64,000 bases of DNA from Methylibium sp. Root1272. GTDB lineage: Bacteria; Pseudomonadota; Gammaproteobacteria; Burkholderiales; Burkholderiaceae_C. This document shows, one piece after another, positions 8,538-17,893 of the stretch. The position numbers and the translations under genes were made by a program. The stretch covers positions 626,890 through 690,889 of the forward strand of contig NZ_LMDY01000001.1 in assembly GCF_001425905.1 (NCBI RefSeq). Direction: 5' to 3'. The first letter of the stretch is position 1; each line of letters begins with the position of its first letter. Under the pieces are notes generated by a model. The model had not been told where the DNA came from. It saw only the letters and a list, made by a program, of their open reading frames with translations, and did no database searches.

Positions 8538-9560
8538 TCAGACCAGCTTCACCAGCTGCTTGCCGAAGTTGCGGCCCTTCAGCAACCCGAGGAAGGCCTG
8601 CGGCGCGCCGGCCAGGCCCTCGGCGATGCTCTCGCGGTACTTGAGTCGGCCGCTCGCCACCGCCTCCGCGAGCTCTTTCAGTGCCTGTGGCCACAGCGCC
8701 ATGTGCTCGCTGACGATGAAGCCCTGCAGCTTCATCCGGTTCACCAGGATCAGCGAAGGGTTCTGCATCGGGATCGGCTCGCCGTTGTAGCCGGCGATCA
8801 TTCCGCAGAAGGCGATGCGGCTGAAGGCATTCGCACGCAGCATCACGGCGTCGAGGATCAGTCCGCCGACGTTCTCGAAGTGACCGTCGATGCCGTTCGG
8901 GCACGCGGCCTTCAGCGCGGCGCTCAGCGACTTGAGATCCGGATGCTGGCGGTAGTCGATGCAGGCGTCGAAGCCCAGCTCGCCGCTGACGTAGGCGCAC
9001 TTCTCCGGCCCGCCGGCGAGACCGACCACGCGGGCGCCGCGCGCCTTCGCCAACTGCCCCACCGCACCGCCGACCGCACCGCTCGCCGCGCTGACCACCA
9101 CGGTCTCGCCGGCCTGAGGCGCGATGATCTGCGTGAGGCCGTACCACGCCGTCACGCCCGGCATGCCCACCGCGCCCAGGTAGGCCGGCAGCGGGACCTG
9201 GCTCGTGTCGACCTTCTGCAGCGCACCGCGCTGCTTGGCGTCGACAGTCTGGTAGAGCTGCCAGCCGCCCATGCCGACGACGGCATCGCCGACGGCGAAG
9301 TACGGATTGCGCGAGGCCGCCACCTCGCCGACGGTGCCGCCGATCATCACCTCGCCCAGCGGCTGGGGCTGGGCGTAGCTGCGGCCCTCGTTCATGCGGC
9401 CGCGCATGTAGGGGTCGAGCGAGAGGTAGTGGTGGCGCACCCGCACCTGGCCGTCCTCCAGCTCGGCCAGCGGCGTCTCGACGAGGCGGAAGTTGTCGAC
9501 CGTCGGCTCGGCCTCGGTCCGGGAGGCGAGCAGGATCTGCTGGTTGATCGTCGCGTTCAT
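8538..9560 (-). CDS. zinc-independent NADP-dependent oxidoreductase (MDR family, CurA/LTB4DH-like)
   Basis: A 340-residue medium-chain reductase without catalytic zinc. The N-terminal part has HHYLSLDPYMRGRMNEG, the conserved block of the leukotriene B4 dehydrogenase, prostaglandin reductase and curcumin reductase group. The nucleotide fold has SAASGAVGGAVGQLAKARGA with the AxxGxxG motif, then GLAGGPEKCAY, where Lys/Tyr bind the NADP phosphate. GKQLVKL closes the family. These enzymes reduce C=C bonds next to a carbonyl. It sits 21 bp after a thioesterase gene and 64 bp before the desaturase in one transcription direction, so action on an enone or enoyl intermediate of the same pathway is plausible but not shown. 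Confidence 0.9.
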   Translation of the reverse strand: MNATINQQILLASRTEAEPTVDNFRLVETPLAELEDGQVRVRHHYLSLDPYMRGRMNEGRSYAQPQPLGEVMIGGTVGEVAASRNPYFAVGDAVVGMGGWQLYQTVDAKQRGALQKVDTSQVPLPAYLGAVGMPGVTAWYGLTQIIAPQAGETVVVSAASGAVGGAVGQLAKARGARVVGLAGGPEKCAYVSGELGFDACIDYRQHPDLKSLSAALKAACPNGIDGHFENVGGLILDAVMLRANAFSRIAFCGMIAGYNGEPIPMQNPSLILVNRMKLQGFIVSEHMALWPQALKELAEAVASGRLKYRESIAEGLAGAPQAFLGLLKGRNFGKQLVKLV

Positions 9561-9581
9561 GGTCGCTCTCCGGTGCGGGTT

Positions 9582-10037
9582 TCAGTCGGAGCCGCTGCCG
9601 TCGAGACGGCGCTGCAGCGACTTCGGTTCGCGCGCGCCGGCCGGCAGCGCGCGCAGGTACTTGAAAGTGCCGGTCGCGTGCGCGCACAGCGCGCCGTCCT
9701 CACCGAGCACGCGGCCTTCGCAGAACGCCAGCGTGGCGGTGCGGTGCAGCAGCCGACCGTGGCAGCGCAGCAGTCCCTCGCCGGGACGCAGGAAGCTGGT
9801 CTTCATCTCCACCGTCACGACGCCGGGGCCGAGCCCCGCCTGCGCGTGGTTGGCGCTGCGCGCGGCATGGGCCATCGCGACATCGAGCAGCGTCATCGTC
9901 AGGCCACCGTGAGCGACCTGGAAGGAGTTGGTCAGGGCGTCCACCACGCGCACCGTGATCTCCGCCTCGCCGTCGGCCAGGTGGACCAACTCGAAGCCGA
10001 GTTGCTCCACGAAGGGGATCTGTACCGGGAAGTCCAT
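9582..10037 (-). CDS. PaaI-type hotdog thioesterase
   Basis: A 151-residue single hotdog-fold protein. The segment NSFQVAHGGLTMTLLDVAMA carries the HGG turn and the following helix with the catalytic-position Asp of the PaaI/YbgC-like thioesterases. VTVEMKTSFLRPGEG is the second conserved strand pair. It would cleave an acyl-CoA thioester, releasing CoA trapped in the beta-oxidation genes around it. The ATG at 10037 gives the usual length of 140-150. It lies 31 bp after the peptidase gene and 21 bp before the oxidoreductase. The substrate acyl group cannot be read from sequence. Confidence 0.88.
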   Translation of the reverse strand: MDFPVQIPFVEQLGFELVHLADGEAEITVRVVDALTNSFQVAHGGLTMTLLDVAMAHAARSANHAQAGLGPGVVTVEMKTSFLRPGEGLLRCHGRLLHRTATLAFCEGRVLGEDGALCAHATGTFKYLRALPAGAREPKSLQRRLDGSGSD

Positions 10038-10068
10038 CGTGTCGGGTCCGTCGGAGGAAGGCGCCGGC

Positions 10069-12069
10069 TCAGCGCTCGAGCCACTCGAAGAAGGCGGCGT
10101 TGCTCGGCGCACGTCCCAGGAAGCGAGCCACCAGCTCGGTGGGCGGGGCCTGGCCGCCGTTGGCCAGCACCGTCTCACGGTAGCGCCGACCGACCGCCGG
10201 GTCCAGCGGATCGGCCGCGAAGGCGGTGCGCAGATCCTGCGCGATCGCCAGGCTCCAGAGGTAGGCGTAGTAGCCGGCGCCGTAGCCGCCGGCGACGTGC
10301 GAAAAGCCGGCCGGGAACAGCGAGCCGGGCTCGTAGCCGAGCGGTGTGGCGCTCTCCATGCGGGCCCACAGCGCCATCGGGTCCGGCGCGTCCTTGTCGT
10401 GCAGCGCGAGGTCGTAGCTGGCGTACAGATGCTGGCGCGCGAACTGCAGCCCCTTGGCGAAGCTGCGCGACTGCACGGCGCGCGCCAGCAGGTCGGCCGG
10501 CACCGGCTCGCAGCTCGCGCAGACCTGCTGGAACAGCGCCAGCACCTGGGCGTCGTAGACCCACTCCTCCAGCATCTGCGACGGCGCCTCGACGAAGTCG
10601 AGCTTGACCGCGGTGCCGGCCTGCGCGGCATAGCGCGTGTGCGACAGCGTGACGTGCAGCGCATGGCCGAACTCGTGCAGCAGCGTCTCCAGCTCGTCGA
10701 TCGTCAGGCCCTGGCGGTCGAAGTTGGTCACCAGCGCGGCCGTCGGCAGCTGGCCGCTCCAGGTCGACGAGCCGCGCAGCGGCCACACCGCCGCGTGGCC
10801 GTACTTGTCGGCGCGGGGGTAGAGGTCGAGGTAGAGCGTGGCCAGCGGCTTGCGGCTGGCCGCGTCGACTACGGCGTAGGCCTTCGCATCCGGGTGCCAC
10901 AGCGACTGCGGCACCGGCTCGAAGTCCACGCCGAACAGCCGGCCGGCGAGCGCGAACACGAAGTCGACGCTGGCCTGCGGCGGGAAATAGCGGCGGAAGC
11001 TCTCCTGGTCGAGCGCAAGGCGCTCGCGCTTGACGCGCTCGATGTAGTAGCCCACATCCCAGCGTTTCAGCGGCGTGGTGTCGGGTGCGGTCTTCAACTC
11101 GGCGGCCTTGGCCGCCCGCAGTTCGGACAGGTCGCGTTCCTCGCGCTGGCCCAGCTCGCCCTTCACCTCGCCGAGGAAGGCTTGCACGTTGCTCACGTTC
11201 AGTGCCATGCGGCGGCGCAGCGTGAAGTCGGCATAGCTCTCGACGCCGAACAGGCGCGCGTAGCTGCGGCGCTTCTCGCCCAGCCGCGCCAGCGTCTTCA
11301 GGTTCGCCTGGCCGCCACGCGCCTGGAAGGCCCGCCACATTCGTTCGCGCGCCACCGGGCTGCGGGCGCTCTCCACCACCGGTGAGTAGGTCGGGTAGTC
11401 GAGACCCAGCAGCACCTGGCCCTGCGCATTGCGGGGGGCGGTGTTCCACACGCCGACGGGCACGCCGTCGAGCTCGGCGTCGGTGAAGGCGACGCGGGTC
11501 TTGTCCTCGCGCAGGCGGCGCTCGAAGTCCTGCGACAGCCGGCCCAGCTCGTCGTTCAGCGCGCGCGCGCGGTCGCGCTTCGCGGCGGGCAGGCCGACCC
11601 CGGCGTCCTCGAAACTCGCCAGCAGATCGGCCCGCATCTGCTGGTCGATCGCATCGGCGGTCTGCAGCGCCTGCAGGCGCCGGTAGATCCTGGCGTTCTG
11701 GTACAGCCGGCTGGTGAAGGCCTGGTAGCGCAGCTCGCAGGCCTCGGCAGCGTCGCGCACCGCCTTGGCCGGGTGCACGTTGGCCAGGAAGAACACCGGC
11801 GACAGGCTGTCGTCGGCCGTCTGCCCGAGTCGGTCGATCTCGAGCAGCACGCCGTCCGGGCCGACACCAGCCGCGATGCGCCGCGCCTGCGCCTCGATCT
11901 CGCGCAGCGTGAGGTCGCAGCGCGTCTTCACGGTGGCGCCGTCGCGGTAGCTCGGAAAGACATAGGGCGCGGTGTCGGCCGCGGCGCTCCAGCCGCTGGC
12001 GCCGAACAGGGCGACGCAACTCGACAGCCGGAGCAGCAGGGAAAGGGAAGCGAGGACGGAAGCGTTCAT
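10069..12069 (-). CDS. secreted M3-family zinc metallopeptidase (oligopeptidase A / Dcp-like)
   Basis: A 666-residue M3 peptidase. The zinc motif HEFGH is at 465-469 within LLHEFGHALHVTLSH, and the second Glu ligand follows some 25-30 residues later. SYADFTLRRRMA and the late GGYGAGYYAYLWS block (substrate-binding Tyr and Gly loop) fit the family. Residues 1-24 from the ATG at 12069 form a signal peptide, which implies export; most M3 enzymes are cytosolic, so a periplasmic oligopeptidase is inferred. A longer frame begins 48 bases upstream but adds only Pro/Arg-rich residues ahead of the signal peptide. It sits within the acyl catabolism run with no obvious functional link. Confidence 0.9.
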   Translation of the reverse strand: MNASVLASLSLLLRLSSCVALFGASGWSAAADTAPYVFPSYRDGATVKTRCDLTLREIEAQARRIAAGVGPDGVLLEIDRLGQTADDSLSPVFFLANVHPAKAVRDAAEACELRYQAFTSRLYQNARIYRRLQALQTADAIDQQMRADLLASFEDAGVGLPAAKRDRARALNDELGRLSQDFERRLREDKTRVAFTDAELDGVPVGVWNTAPRNAQGQVLLGLDYPTYSPVVESARSPVARERMWRAFQARGGQANLKTLARLGEKRRSYARLFGVESYADFTLRRRMALNVSNVQAFLGEVKGELGQREERDLSELRAAKAAELKTAPDTTPLKRWDVGYYIERVKRERLALDQESFRRYFPPQASVDFVFALAGRLFGVDFEPVPQSLWHPDAKAYAVVDAASRKPLATLYLDLYPRADKYGHAAVWPLRGSSTWSGQLPTAALVTNFDRQGLTIDELETLLHEFGHALHVTLSHTRYAAQAGTAVKLDFVEAPSQMLEEWVYDAQVLALFQQVCASCEPVPADLLARAVQSRSFAKGLQFARQHLYASYDLALHDKDAPDPMALWARMESATPLGYEPGSLFPAGFSHVAGGYGAGYYAYLWSLAIAQDLRTAFAADPLDPAVGRRYRETVLANGGQAPPTELVARFLGRAPSNAAFFEWLER

Positions 12070-12146
12070 GCGGCTCGGGAAAGGTGGGGGTCGGCGATCG
12101 CCGGGGCCGGGCGGCACGTTCCGCGCGAGGCCGTCGGTGGCCGGCC

Positions 12147-12431
12147 TCAGGGCGACGCGTAATCGACGCCGCGGCGGTCGCTGCGCAGCGGGCCGAGTTG
12201 CGCAGCGACCGCCTGATGGGCCGGATGCTGCTGGTAGGCGTCGAGCGCGGCGGCATCGGCGAACGCGGACACCAGCACCACGTCGGCATTGGCTTCCAGG
12301 CCGGGCGTGCGGATGCCGACATCGAAGGCCAGCATGCCCGGCACCAGGTCGGAACAGCTGTCGAGCAGGGCCTTGAAGCGCGGCGCGTCGGCCGGGTCCT
12401 TGAGGGTCCAGATCACCACGTGGTGGATCAT
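12147..12431 (-). CDS. Dabb (stress-responsive alpha/beta barrel) domain protein
   Basis: A 94-residue ferredoxin-like protein of the Dabb family: MIHHVVIWTLKD at the N-terminus, VPGMLAFDVG and DVVLVSAFADAAALDAYQQH in the middle, and the HPAHQAV helix. The family forms dimeric alpha/beta barrels; some members are cyclases, many have no known activity. The ATG at 12431 shares its A with the TGA of the small membrane protein (TGATG overlap), which favours this start over the GTG one codon earlier. It belongs to the same unit as the acyl-CoA dehydrogenase. Confidence 0.85.
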   Translation of the reverse strand: MIHHVVIWTLKDPADAPRFKALLDSCSDLVPGMLAFDVGIRTPGLEANADVVLVSAFADAAALDAYQQHPAHQAVAAQLGPLRSDRRGVDYASP

Positions 12432-12646
12432 CACGGCCCCCCTTCGCCGTTACCGTCGCCGGAGGCCGGCAGGCGCGAGCGCAGCCAGATCATCACCGCG
12501 CCGACGGCGATCAGCACCGTGCCGCTCCACGCCAGGCCGTGGCCGAGCAAGGCGGAGGCATCGATCGTCCAGAGGCCGAGCATCAGCAGCGCCATGCCGC
12601 CGAAGATCAGCGGCCAGATCAGGGAGTCGAGGGTTTGGGGTTTCAT
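12431..12646 (-). CDS. small two-helix membrane protein, unknown
   Basis: A 71-residue protein with two predicted membrane helices: about 10-28 (WPLIFGGMALLMLGLWTI) and 36-56 (GLAWSGTVLIAVGAVMIWL). A short basic then Gly/Asp/Glu-rich tail follows. No family is recognised. It begins 2 bp after the stop of the acyl-CoA dehydrogenase and its stop overlaps the start of the Dabb gene, so it is clearly part of that transcript and is likely translated. A role as a membrane anchor or partner for the pathway enzymes is possible, but there is no direct evidence. Confidence 0.7.
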   Translation of the reverse strand: MKPQTLDSLIWPLIFGGMALLMLGLWTIDASALLGHGLAWSGTVLIAVGAVMIWLRSRLPASGDGNGEGGP

Positions 12647-12648
12647 CG

Positions 12649-14502
12649 TCAGAGGAAGTCGGGGTCCAGGTCACGGCAGGTCGCGTCGCGCGTCTCGACC
12701 ACCGCGAGCCAGGCGCCGATCTTCGGCAGCTCGTAATGGAAAAAGTAGCGCGCCGCGGCGAGCTTGCCATGGTAGATCGCGGCGCCCCCCGCGCCTGACG
12801 AGGAGCCGGCCGGCGCGTCGAGAGCGACGCGGGCCGCGAGCGCGAGCTCCAGCCACATCCACGCCAGCGCCACGTGGCCGAAGGCCTGCAGGTAGGGCGT
12901 GGCGTTGGCGAGCGCGTCGCGCGGCTCGCCGCTGGCCCAGGCCGCCTTGGTGGCGGCGCCCAGGTGCTGCAGCGCCCGCGCCAGCGCGTTGCCCTGCTCC
13001 GCCAGCCCGACCACCTGGCCGGCACGCGCGATGCTGGCGTCGATGCGGCCGGCCAGCAGCCGCAGGCCCTTCCCGCCCTCCATCACCACCTTGCGGCCCA
13101 GCAGATCCAGCGCCTGGATGCCGTGGGTGCCCTCATGGATCATGTTCAGCCGGTTGTCGCGCCAGTGCTGCTCGACCGGGAAGTCGCGCGTGTAGCCGCT
13201 GCCGCCGAGCACCTGGATCGCCAGGCTGTTGGCCTCCAGGCACCACTCGCTGGGCCAGCTCTTCGCAATCGGCGTCAGCAGCTCCAGCAGCACGCCGGCC
13301 TCGGCCTGCTCTGTGGCGTTGCCGCTGCGCTTGTCGTCGACCAGGCGCGCGCAGTAGAGCGCCAGCGCCAGACCGCCCTCGACATAGGCCTTCTGCGCCA
13401 GCAGCATGCGCTTCACGTCGGCGTGCTCGACGATCGCCACCGGCGGTCGGCCGGCGTCCTTGGCGCCGAGCGGCCGGCCTTGCGGCCGCTGCTTCGCGTA
13501 GGCCAGGCTGCTCTCGTAGCCGGCGTAGCCCAGCATCACCGCACCGAGGCCGACGCCGATGCGCGCCTCGTTCATCATGTGGAACATGCAGCGCAGGCCC
13601 TCGCCCGGCGCGCCGACGCGGTAGCCCACCGCCCCGGCCGCACCGCCCGGCCGGAAGCGGCCTTCGCCGAAGTTCAGCAACGTGTTGGTCGTGCCGCGGT
13701 AGCCGAGCTTGTGGTTCAGGCCCGCCAGCGCCACGTCGTTGCGCTCGCCGGTGAGTCGGCCCCCGGGCTGCACCAGCCACTTCGGCACGACGAACAGCGA
13801 CAGGCCCTTCACGCCGGCCGGCAGCGTGCCGTCGTCCGTGGGGATCTTGGCGAGCACGAGGTGGACGATGTTCTCGGTGAGCTCATGCTCGCCACCCGAG
13901 ATCCACATCTTGTGGCCGCTGAGCCGGTAGCGCGGCCCCAGCGGGTCGAGCTCGCTGCCCTCGCCGTCGGGTCGGGCGCGGGTGGCCACGTCGCCGAGGC
14001 TCGAGCCGGCCTGCGGCTCGGACAGGCACATGCTGCCGAACCAGCGACCGGAGAACTCGTGCCGCGCGAAGCTGTCGATCTGCTGCGGCGTGCCGTGCGC
14101 TATCAGCAGGCTGGCGTTGCCGGTGGTCAGCATCGCGTAGGCACTGATCGCCACGCTGCCCTTGAAGAAGAAGGCGTTGGCGGCCATCTCGACCACGCAG
14201 GGCAGCTGCATGCCGCCGATCTCGGCGTCCTGCGCCGCAGCCAGCATGCCCGACGCGGCGTAGGCATCGGTCGCGGTCCTGGTGCTGTCGGGCAGGTGCA
14301 CGCGCTCGCCGTCGAAGCGCGGCTCCTGCGCGTCGGCGCGCCGGTTGGCGGGCTCGAAGGTCTCGCGGGCGATGCGCTCGCAGGTGTCGAGCACCGCGTC
14401 GAAGGTGTCGCGGCTGTGCTCGACGAAGCGCGGGCGTTGCGTCAGCGTGTCGACGCGCAGCCAGTCGTGCAGCAGGAAGTCGAGCGTGGCGCGAAAGCTC
14501 AT
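12649..14502 (-). CDS. acyl-CoA dehydrogenase, long (FadE5/DmdC-like)
   Basis: A 617-residue FAD enzyme making a 2,3-enoyl-CoA. It has the extended architecture of the DmdC/FadE5 group: an N-terminal extra helix region, the middle beta domain (MCLSEPQAGSSLGDVATRA and KMWISGGEHE), the C-terminal helical domain, and an added C-terminal domain. The catalytic base is likely Glu457 in HEGTHGIQALDLLGRK. Length is close to the family's usual 590-620. The ATG at 14502 follows the thiolase stop by 16 bp. Its partners upstream (thiolase, FadB-like protein) supply the remaining beta-oxidation steps. DmdC itself acts on 3-methylthiopropionyl-CoA, but the group also takes ordinary medium and long acyl-CoAs, so substrate remains open. 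Confidence 0.92.
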   Translation of the reverse strand: MSFRATLDFLLHDWLRVDTLTQRPRFVEHSRDTFDAVLDTCERIARETFEPANRRADAQEPRFDGERVHLPDSTRTATDAYAASGMLAAAQDAEIGGMQLPCVVEMAANAFFFKGSVAISAYAMLTTGNASLLIAHGTPQQIDSFARHEFSGRWFGSMCLSEPQAGSSLGDVATRARPDGEGSELDPLGPRYRLSGHKMWISGGEHELTENIVHLVLAKIPTDDGTLPAGVKGLSLFVVPKWLVQPGGRLTGERNDVALAGLNHKLGYRGTTNTLLNFGEGRFRPGGAAGAVGYRVGAPGEGLRCMFHMMNEARIGVGLGAVMLGYAGYESSLAYAKQRPQGRPLGAKDAGRPPVAIVEHADVKRMLLAQKAYVEGGLALALYCARLVDDKRSGNATEQAEAGVLLELLTPIAKSWPSEWCLEANSLAIQVLGGSGYTRDFPVEQHWRDNRLNMIHEGTHGIQALDLLGRKVVMEGGKGLRLLAGRIDASIARAGQVVGLAEQGNALARALQHLGAATKAAWASGEPRDALANATPYLQAFGHVALAWMWLELALAARVALDAPAGSSSGAGGAAIYHGKLAAARYFFHYELPKIGAWLAVVETRDATCRDLDPDFL

Positions 14503-14518
14503 GGCACGCAGGCTCGAT

Positions 14519-15694
14519 TCACAGCACCTCGAACACGCCGGCCGCGCCCATGCCGCCGCCGATGCACATCGTGACGGCCACCCGCCTGGCCCCGCGGCGG
14601 CGGCCTTCGAGCAGCGCATGGCCGACCAGGCGCTGGCCGCTGACGCCGTAGGGATGGCCCACCGCGATCGCGCCGCCGTTGACGTTGAGCCGGTCCATCG
14701 GCAGGCCCAGGCGGTCGGCGCAGTACAGCACCTGCACCGCGAAGGCCTCGTTGAGCTCCCACAGGTCGATGTCGTCGATGGCCAGGCCCAGGCGCTGCAG
14801 CAGCTTGGGCACCGCGAACACCGGGCCGATGCCCATCTCGTCGGGCTCGCAGCCGGCCACCGCGAAACCGAGGAAGCGGCCCAGCGGCTTCAGGCCCCGG
14901 CGCTCGGCGAGCGTCTCGTCCATCACGACGCAGGCGCCGGCACCGTCGGAGAACTGGCTGGCGTTGCCGGCCGCCACCACGCCGCCCGGCAAGGCGCTGC
15001 GGATGCCGGCCACGGCCTCGTAGGTGGTGCCGGGGCGCAGGCCCTCGTCGGCACTCACGGTGACTTCCCTGCTGCGCACGCCGCGCACCGGATCGGCCGT
15101 GCCCGCCGTCACGCTGACGGCAACGATCTCGTCTGCGAACCGGCCGGCCTCCTGCGCCGCGCAGGCCTTCTGCTGGCTGGCCGCCCCGTAGCGGTCCATG
15201 CGCTCGCGCGCGATGCCGTAGCGCCGCGCCACCGTCTCGGCGGTCTGCAGCATCGGCCAGTAGATCTCGGGCTTGTGCTCGCGCAGCCAGGGGTCGGCCA
15301 GCATGTGGCGGTTCGTCTCGTTCTGCACGCAGGAGATGCTCTCCACGCCACCCGCCACATAGGTGCTGCCCTCGCCGGCCACGATGCGCTGCGCGGCGAG
15401 CGCGATGCTCTGCAGGCCGCTGGAGCAGAAGCGGTTGACGGTGAGGCCGCTCACGGTGACCGGCAGCCCGGCCCGCAGCGCGACCTGGCGCGCGATGTTG
15501 CTGCCGGTCGCGCCCTCGGGGAAGGCGCAGCCGAGGATCACGTCCTCGACCTCCGCGGGCTCGATGCCGGCGCGCTGCACCGCGGCCTGCACCGCGAAGC
15601 CGCCGAGCGTCGCGCCGTGGGTCATGTTGAAGGCACCCTTCCAGCTCCGGGCGAGCGGCGTGCGGGCGGTGGAGACGATCACTGCTTTCGTCAT
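14519..15694 (-). CDS. acetyl-CoA C-acyltransferase (thiolase)
   Basis: A 391-residue degradative thiolase, the last step of beta-oxidation. All three catalytic residues are visible: Cys90 in NRFCSSGLQ, His347 in [10 protein letters not shown] and Cys377 in [11 protein letters not shown]. The N-terminal [17 protein letters not shown] and the GGVESIS loop are typical. The more usual GHPLG or GHPIG reads GHPYG here, as in FadI/FadA-like homologues that act on longer acyl groups. It starts 12 bp after the FadB-like gene and is followed by the acyl-CoA dehydrogenase, so the three enzymes form one unit. Confidence 0.94.
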   Translation of the reverse strand: MTKAVIVSTARTPLARSWKGAFNMTHGATLGGFAVQAAVQRAGIEPAEVEDVILGCAFPEGATGSNIARQVALRAGLPVTVSGLTVNRFCSSGLQSIALAAQRIVAGEGSTYVAGGVESISCVQNETNRHMLADPWLREHKPEIYWPMLQTAETVARRYGIARERMDRYGAASQQKACAAQEAGRFADEIVAVSVTAGTADPVRGVRSREVTVSADEGLRPGTTYEAVAGIRSALPGGVVAAGNASQFSDGAGACVVMDETLAERRGLKPLGRFLGFAVAGCEPDEMGIGPVFAVPKLLQRLGLAIDDIDLWELNEAFAVQVLYCADRLGLPMDRLNVNGGAIAVGHPYGVSGQRLVGHALLEGRRRGARRVAVTMCIGGGMGAAGVFEVL

Positions 15695-15706
15695 GATGAC
15701 TGCGTC

Positions 15707-17800
15707 CTAACCGAATGTGGTGCCGTCGGTGGCCAGGCGCGCCAGCAAGGGCGCGGGCTCCCAGAATGTGGCGTCGTCGAGCGGATTGCGCTGGAAGCGA
15801 CGCATCGCTCGCACGACGTTGAACAGGCCCACCTCGTCGGCATGGCGCATCGGCCCGCCACGGTGCAGCGGAAAACCGTAGCCGGTGAGGTAGACCATGT
15901 CGATGTCGCTGGCCTTGGCGGCGATGCCCTCCTCCAGCAGGTGCGCGCCCTCGTTCACCAGCGCGTAGACCAGGCGCTCGACGATCTCGTCGTCGCCGAT
16001 CTTGCGCGGTGTGATGCCCAGCGTCCTGCGATGGCCTTCGATCAGCTCGAGCACCACCGGCGACGGGATCGCGTCGCGCTTGCCGGCCTGGTAGTCGTAC
16101 CAGCCGGCACCGGTCTTCTGACCGAAGCGGCCCTTCTCGCACAGCAGGTCGGGGGTCTTGCTGTACTGCATGTGCGGCCGTTCGGCGTAGCGGCGCTTGC
16201 GGATCGCCCAGCCGATGTCGTTGCCCGCCAGATCGCTCATGCGGAATGGGCCCATCGCGAAGCCGAAGCGCTCGATCGCCTTGTCCACCTGCTGTGGCGT
16301 GCTGCCTTCGTCGACCAGCAGGAAGGCCTGTCGCAGGTACTGCTCGACCATGCGGTTGCCGATGAAGCCGTCGCACACGCCCGAGACCACGCAGGTCTTG
16401 CGGATCTTCTTGCCCAGCTGCATCACGGTGGCGAGCACGTCCTTCGCGGTCTGCTCGCCGCGCACCACCTCCAGCAGCTTCATCACGTTGGCCGGGCTGA
16501 AGAAGTGGGTGCCGATCACGTCCTGCGGCCGCTGCGTGAACGCGGCGATGCGGTTCAGGTCGAGCGTGGAGGTGTTGGAGGCGAGGATGGCGCCGGGCTT
16601 CATCACCTCGTCGAGCCGGCGGAACACCTGCTCCTTGACGCCCAGGTCCTCGAACACGGCCTCGATCACCATGTCGGCGTCGGCCAGGTCGGCATAGTCC
16701 AATGTCGTGCTCAGCAGGCCCAGGCGCTGCTCGGCCAGCTCGGCCTTCAGCTTGCCCTTCTTCACCTGGGCGTCGTAGTTGCCGCGGATCGTGGCGACGC
16801 CACGGTCCAGCGCCTCCTGCTTCGTCTCCAGCATCACCACCGGCAGCCCGGCGTTCAGGAAGTTCATCGCGATGCCGCCGCCCATGGTGCCGGCACCGAT
16901 GACGGCGAGCCGCTTCACGCTGCGCACCGGCGTGTCGGCCGGCACGTCGGCGATCTTGCCAGCGGCGCGCTCGGCCATGAAGACGTGCCGCAGCGCCCGG
17001 CTCTCGGGCGTGAGCATCAGCGCGGTGAAGGTCGACCACTCCAGTCGCATGGCCTCGTCGAACGGCAGCTCCAGTGACGCGGCGACCATGTCGATGCACT
17101 TGCGCGGCGCCGGGAACTGCTTTGCCATGGCCGCGGCGGTGTTGCGGGCGAACTGGAAGTAGGCGTCGGGGTTCGGGTGGCTGGCCGCGAGACGGCGCAC
17201 CAGCGGCAGCGGGCGCTGGTCTGCCACCTCGGCCGCGAAGGCCAGCGCACCGGCCAGCAGATCGCCGTCGATCAGCCGGTCGAAGAGTCGCTGGCCGGGC
17301 AGCTTTGCCAGCACCTCGCTCGCCACCGGTTCGCCGCCGAGGATCATGTTCAGCGCGGTCTCGACACCCAGCACACGGGGCAGGCGCTGCGTACCACCGG
17401 CGCCCGGGATCAGGCCGATCTTCACCTCGGGCAGGCCGACCTTGCAGCCCGGCGCGGCCACGCGGTAGTGGCAACCGAGCGCGAGCTCCAGCCCGCCTCC
17501 CATGCAGACGGTGTGGACCGCAGCGACCACGGGCTTGGACGACGCCTCGATGGCCAGGATCAGGCTGAGCAGGTTGGGCTCGCGCATCGCCTGCGGCGAA
17601 TCGAATTCACGGATGTCCGCCCCGCCCGAGAAGGCCCGGCCGGCGCCGGTGATCACGAGGGCCCGCACGGCCGGGTCGTCCTGCGCGCGCGCCAGGCCGT
17701 CGGCCACGCCGCGCCGGGTGCCGTAGCCCAGGCCGTTGACCGGCGGATTGTCGAGCGTGATGACGGCCACCGGGCCGTGAACTGCGTAGCTGGCACTCAT
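15707..17800 (-). CDS. enoyl-CoA hydratase / 3-hydroxyacyl-CoA dehydrogenase fusion (FadB/FadJ-like)
   Basis: A 697-residue bifunctional beta-oxidation enzyme. Residues 1-190 are a crotonase domain ([10 protein letters not shown] oxyanion loop; [20 protein letters not shown] with the catalytic-position Glu). A linker follows. Residues from about 295 form the 3-hydroxyacyl-CoA dehydrogenase Rossmann domain ([19 protein letters not shown]). The HADH body has [17 protein letters not shown] with the catalytic His, and a second HADH C-terminal repeat with [12 protein letters not shown] ends the protein. Length matches the 690-715 residue type. The ATG at 17800 is the first gene after a 267-bp gap with a possible operator, so it probably heads the enzyme operon fadB-thiolase-dehydrogenase. 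Confidence 0.94.
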   Translation of the reverse strand: MSASYAVHGPVAVITLDNPPVNGLGYGTRRGVADGLARAQDDPAVRALVITGAGRAFSGGADIREFDSPQAMREPNLLSLILAIEASSKPVVAAVHTVCMGGGLELALGCHYRVAAPGCKVGLPEVKIGLIPGAGGTQRLPRVLGVETALNMILGGEPVASEVLAKLPGQRLFDRLIDGDLLAGALAFAAEVADQRPLPLVRRLAASHPNPDAYFQFARNTAAAMAKQFPAPRKCIDMVAASLELPFDEAMRLEWSTFTALMLTPESRALRHVFMAERAAGKIADVPADTPVRSVKRLAVIGAGTMGGGIAMNFLNAGLPVVMLETKQEALDRGVATIRGNYDAQVKKGKLKAELAEQRLGLLSTTLDYADLADADMVIEAVFEDLGVKEQVFRRLDEVMKPGAILASNTSTLDLNRIAAFTQRPQDVIGTHFFSPANVMKLLEVVRGEQTAKDVLATVMQLGKKIRKTCVVSGVCDGFIGNRMVEQYLRQAFLLVDEGSTPQQVDKAIERFGFAMGPFRMSDLAGNDIGWAIRKRRYAERPHMQYSKTPDLLCEKGRFGQKTGAGWYDYQAGKRDAIPSPVVLELIEGHRRTLGITPRKIGDDEIVERLVYALVNEGAHLLEEGIAAKASDIDMVYLTGYGFPLHRGGPMRHADEVGLFNVVRAMRRFQRNPLDDATFWEPAPLLARLATDGTTFG

Positions 17801-17830
17801 CGATCAGGCCCCCGGGTAACGGCGAAAATA

Positions 17831-17842
17831 GAACGGTCGTTC
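17831..17842. promoter_or_regulatory. candidate TetR-type operator upstream of the FadB-like gene
   Basis: GAACGGTCGTTC is an inverted repeat GAACG-GT-CGTTC located 31-42 bases upstream of the FadB-like start codon, in a short A+T-richer patch (GAAAATA next to it) within GC-rich DNA. Its length and position suit a TetR-family repressor of acyl-CoA catabolism. No regulator gene is present in the window, and no second copy was found upstream of the ligase gene, so the assignment is an inference. Confidence 0.35.
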
Positions 17843-17893
17843 GATTCTGACGCAGGAGCGCGGCCGCCGCGTGTCGCTGCCGTGACAGCGGCC

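Noticed and set aside
14282-17077. A 931-codon plus-strand open frame opposite the thiolase and FadB-like genes
   Set aside because: Same cause; the His/Ala/Arg-rich product has no recognisable domain and both minus-strand genes carry intact catalytic motifs.
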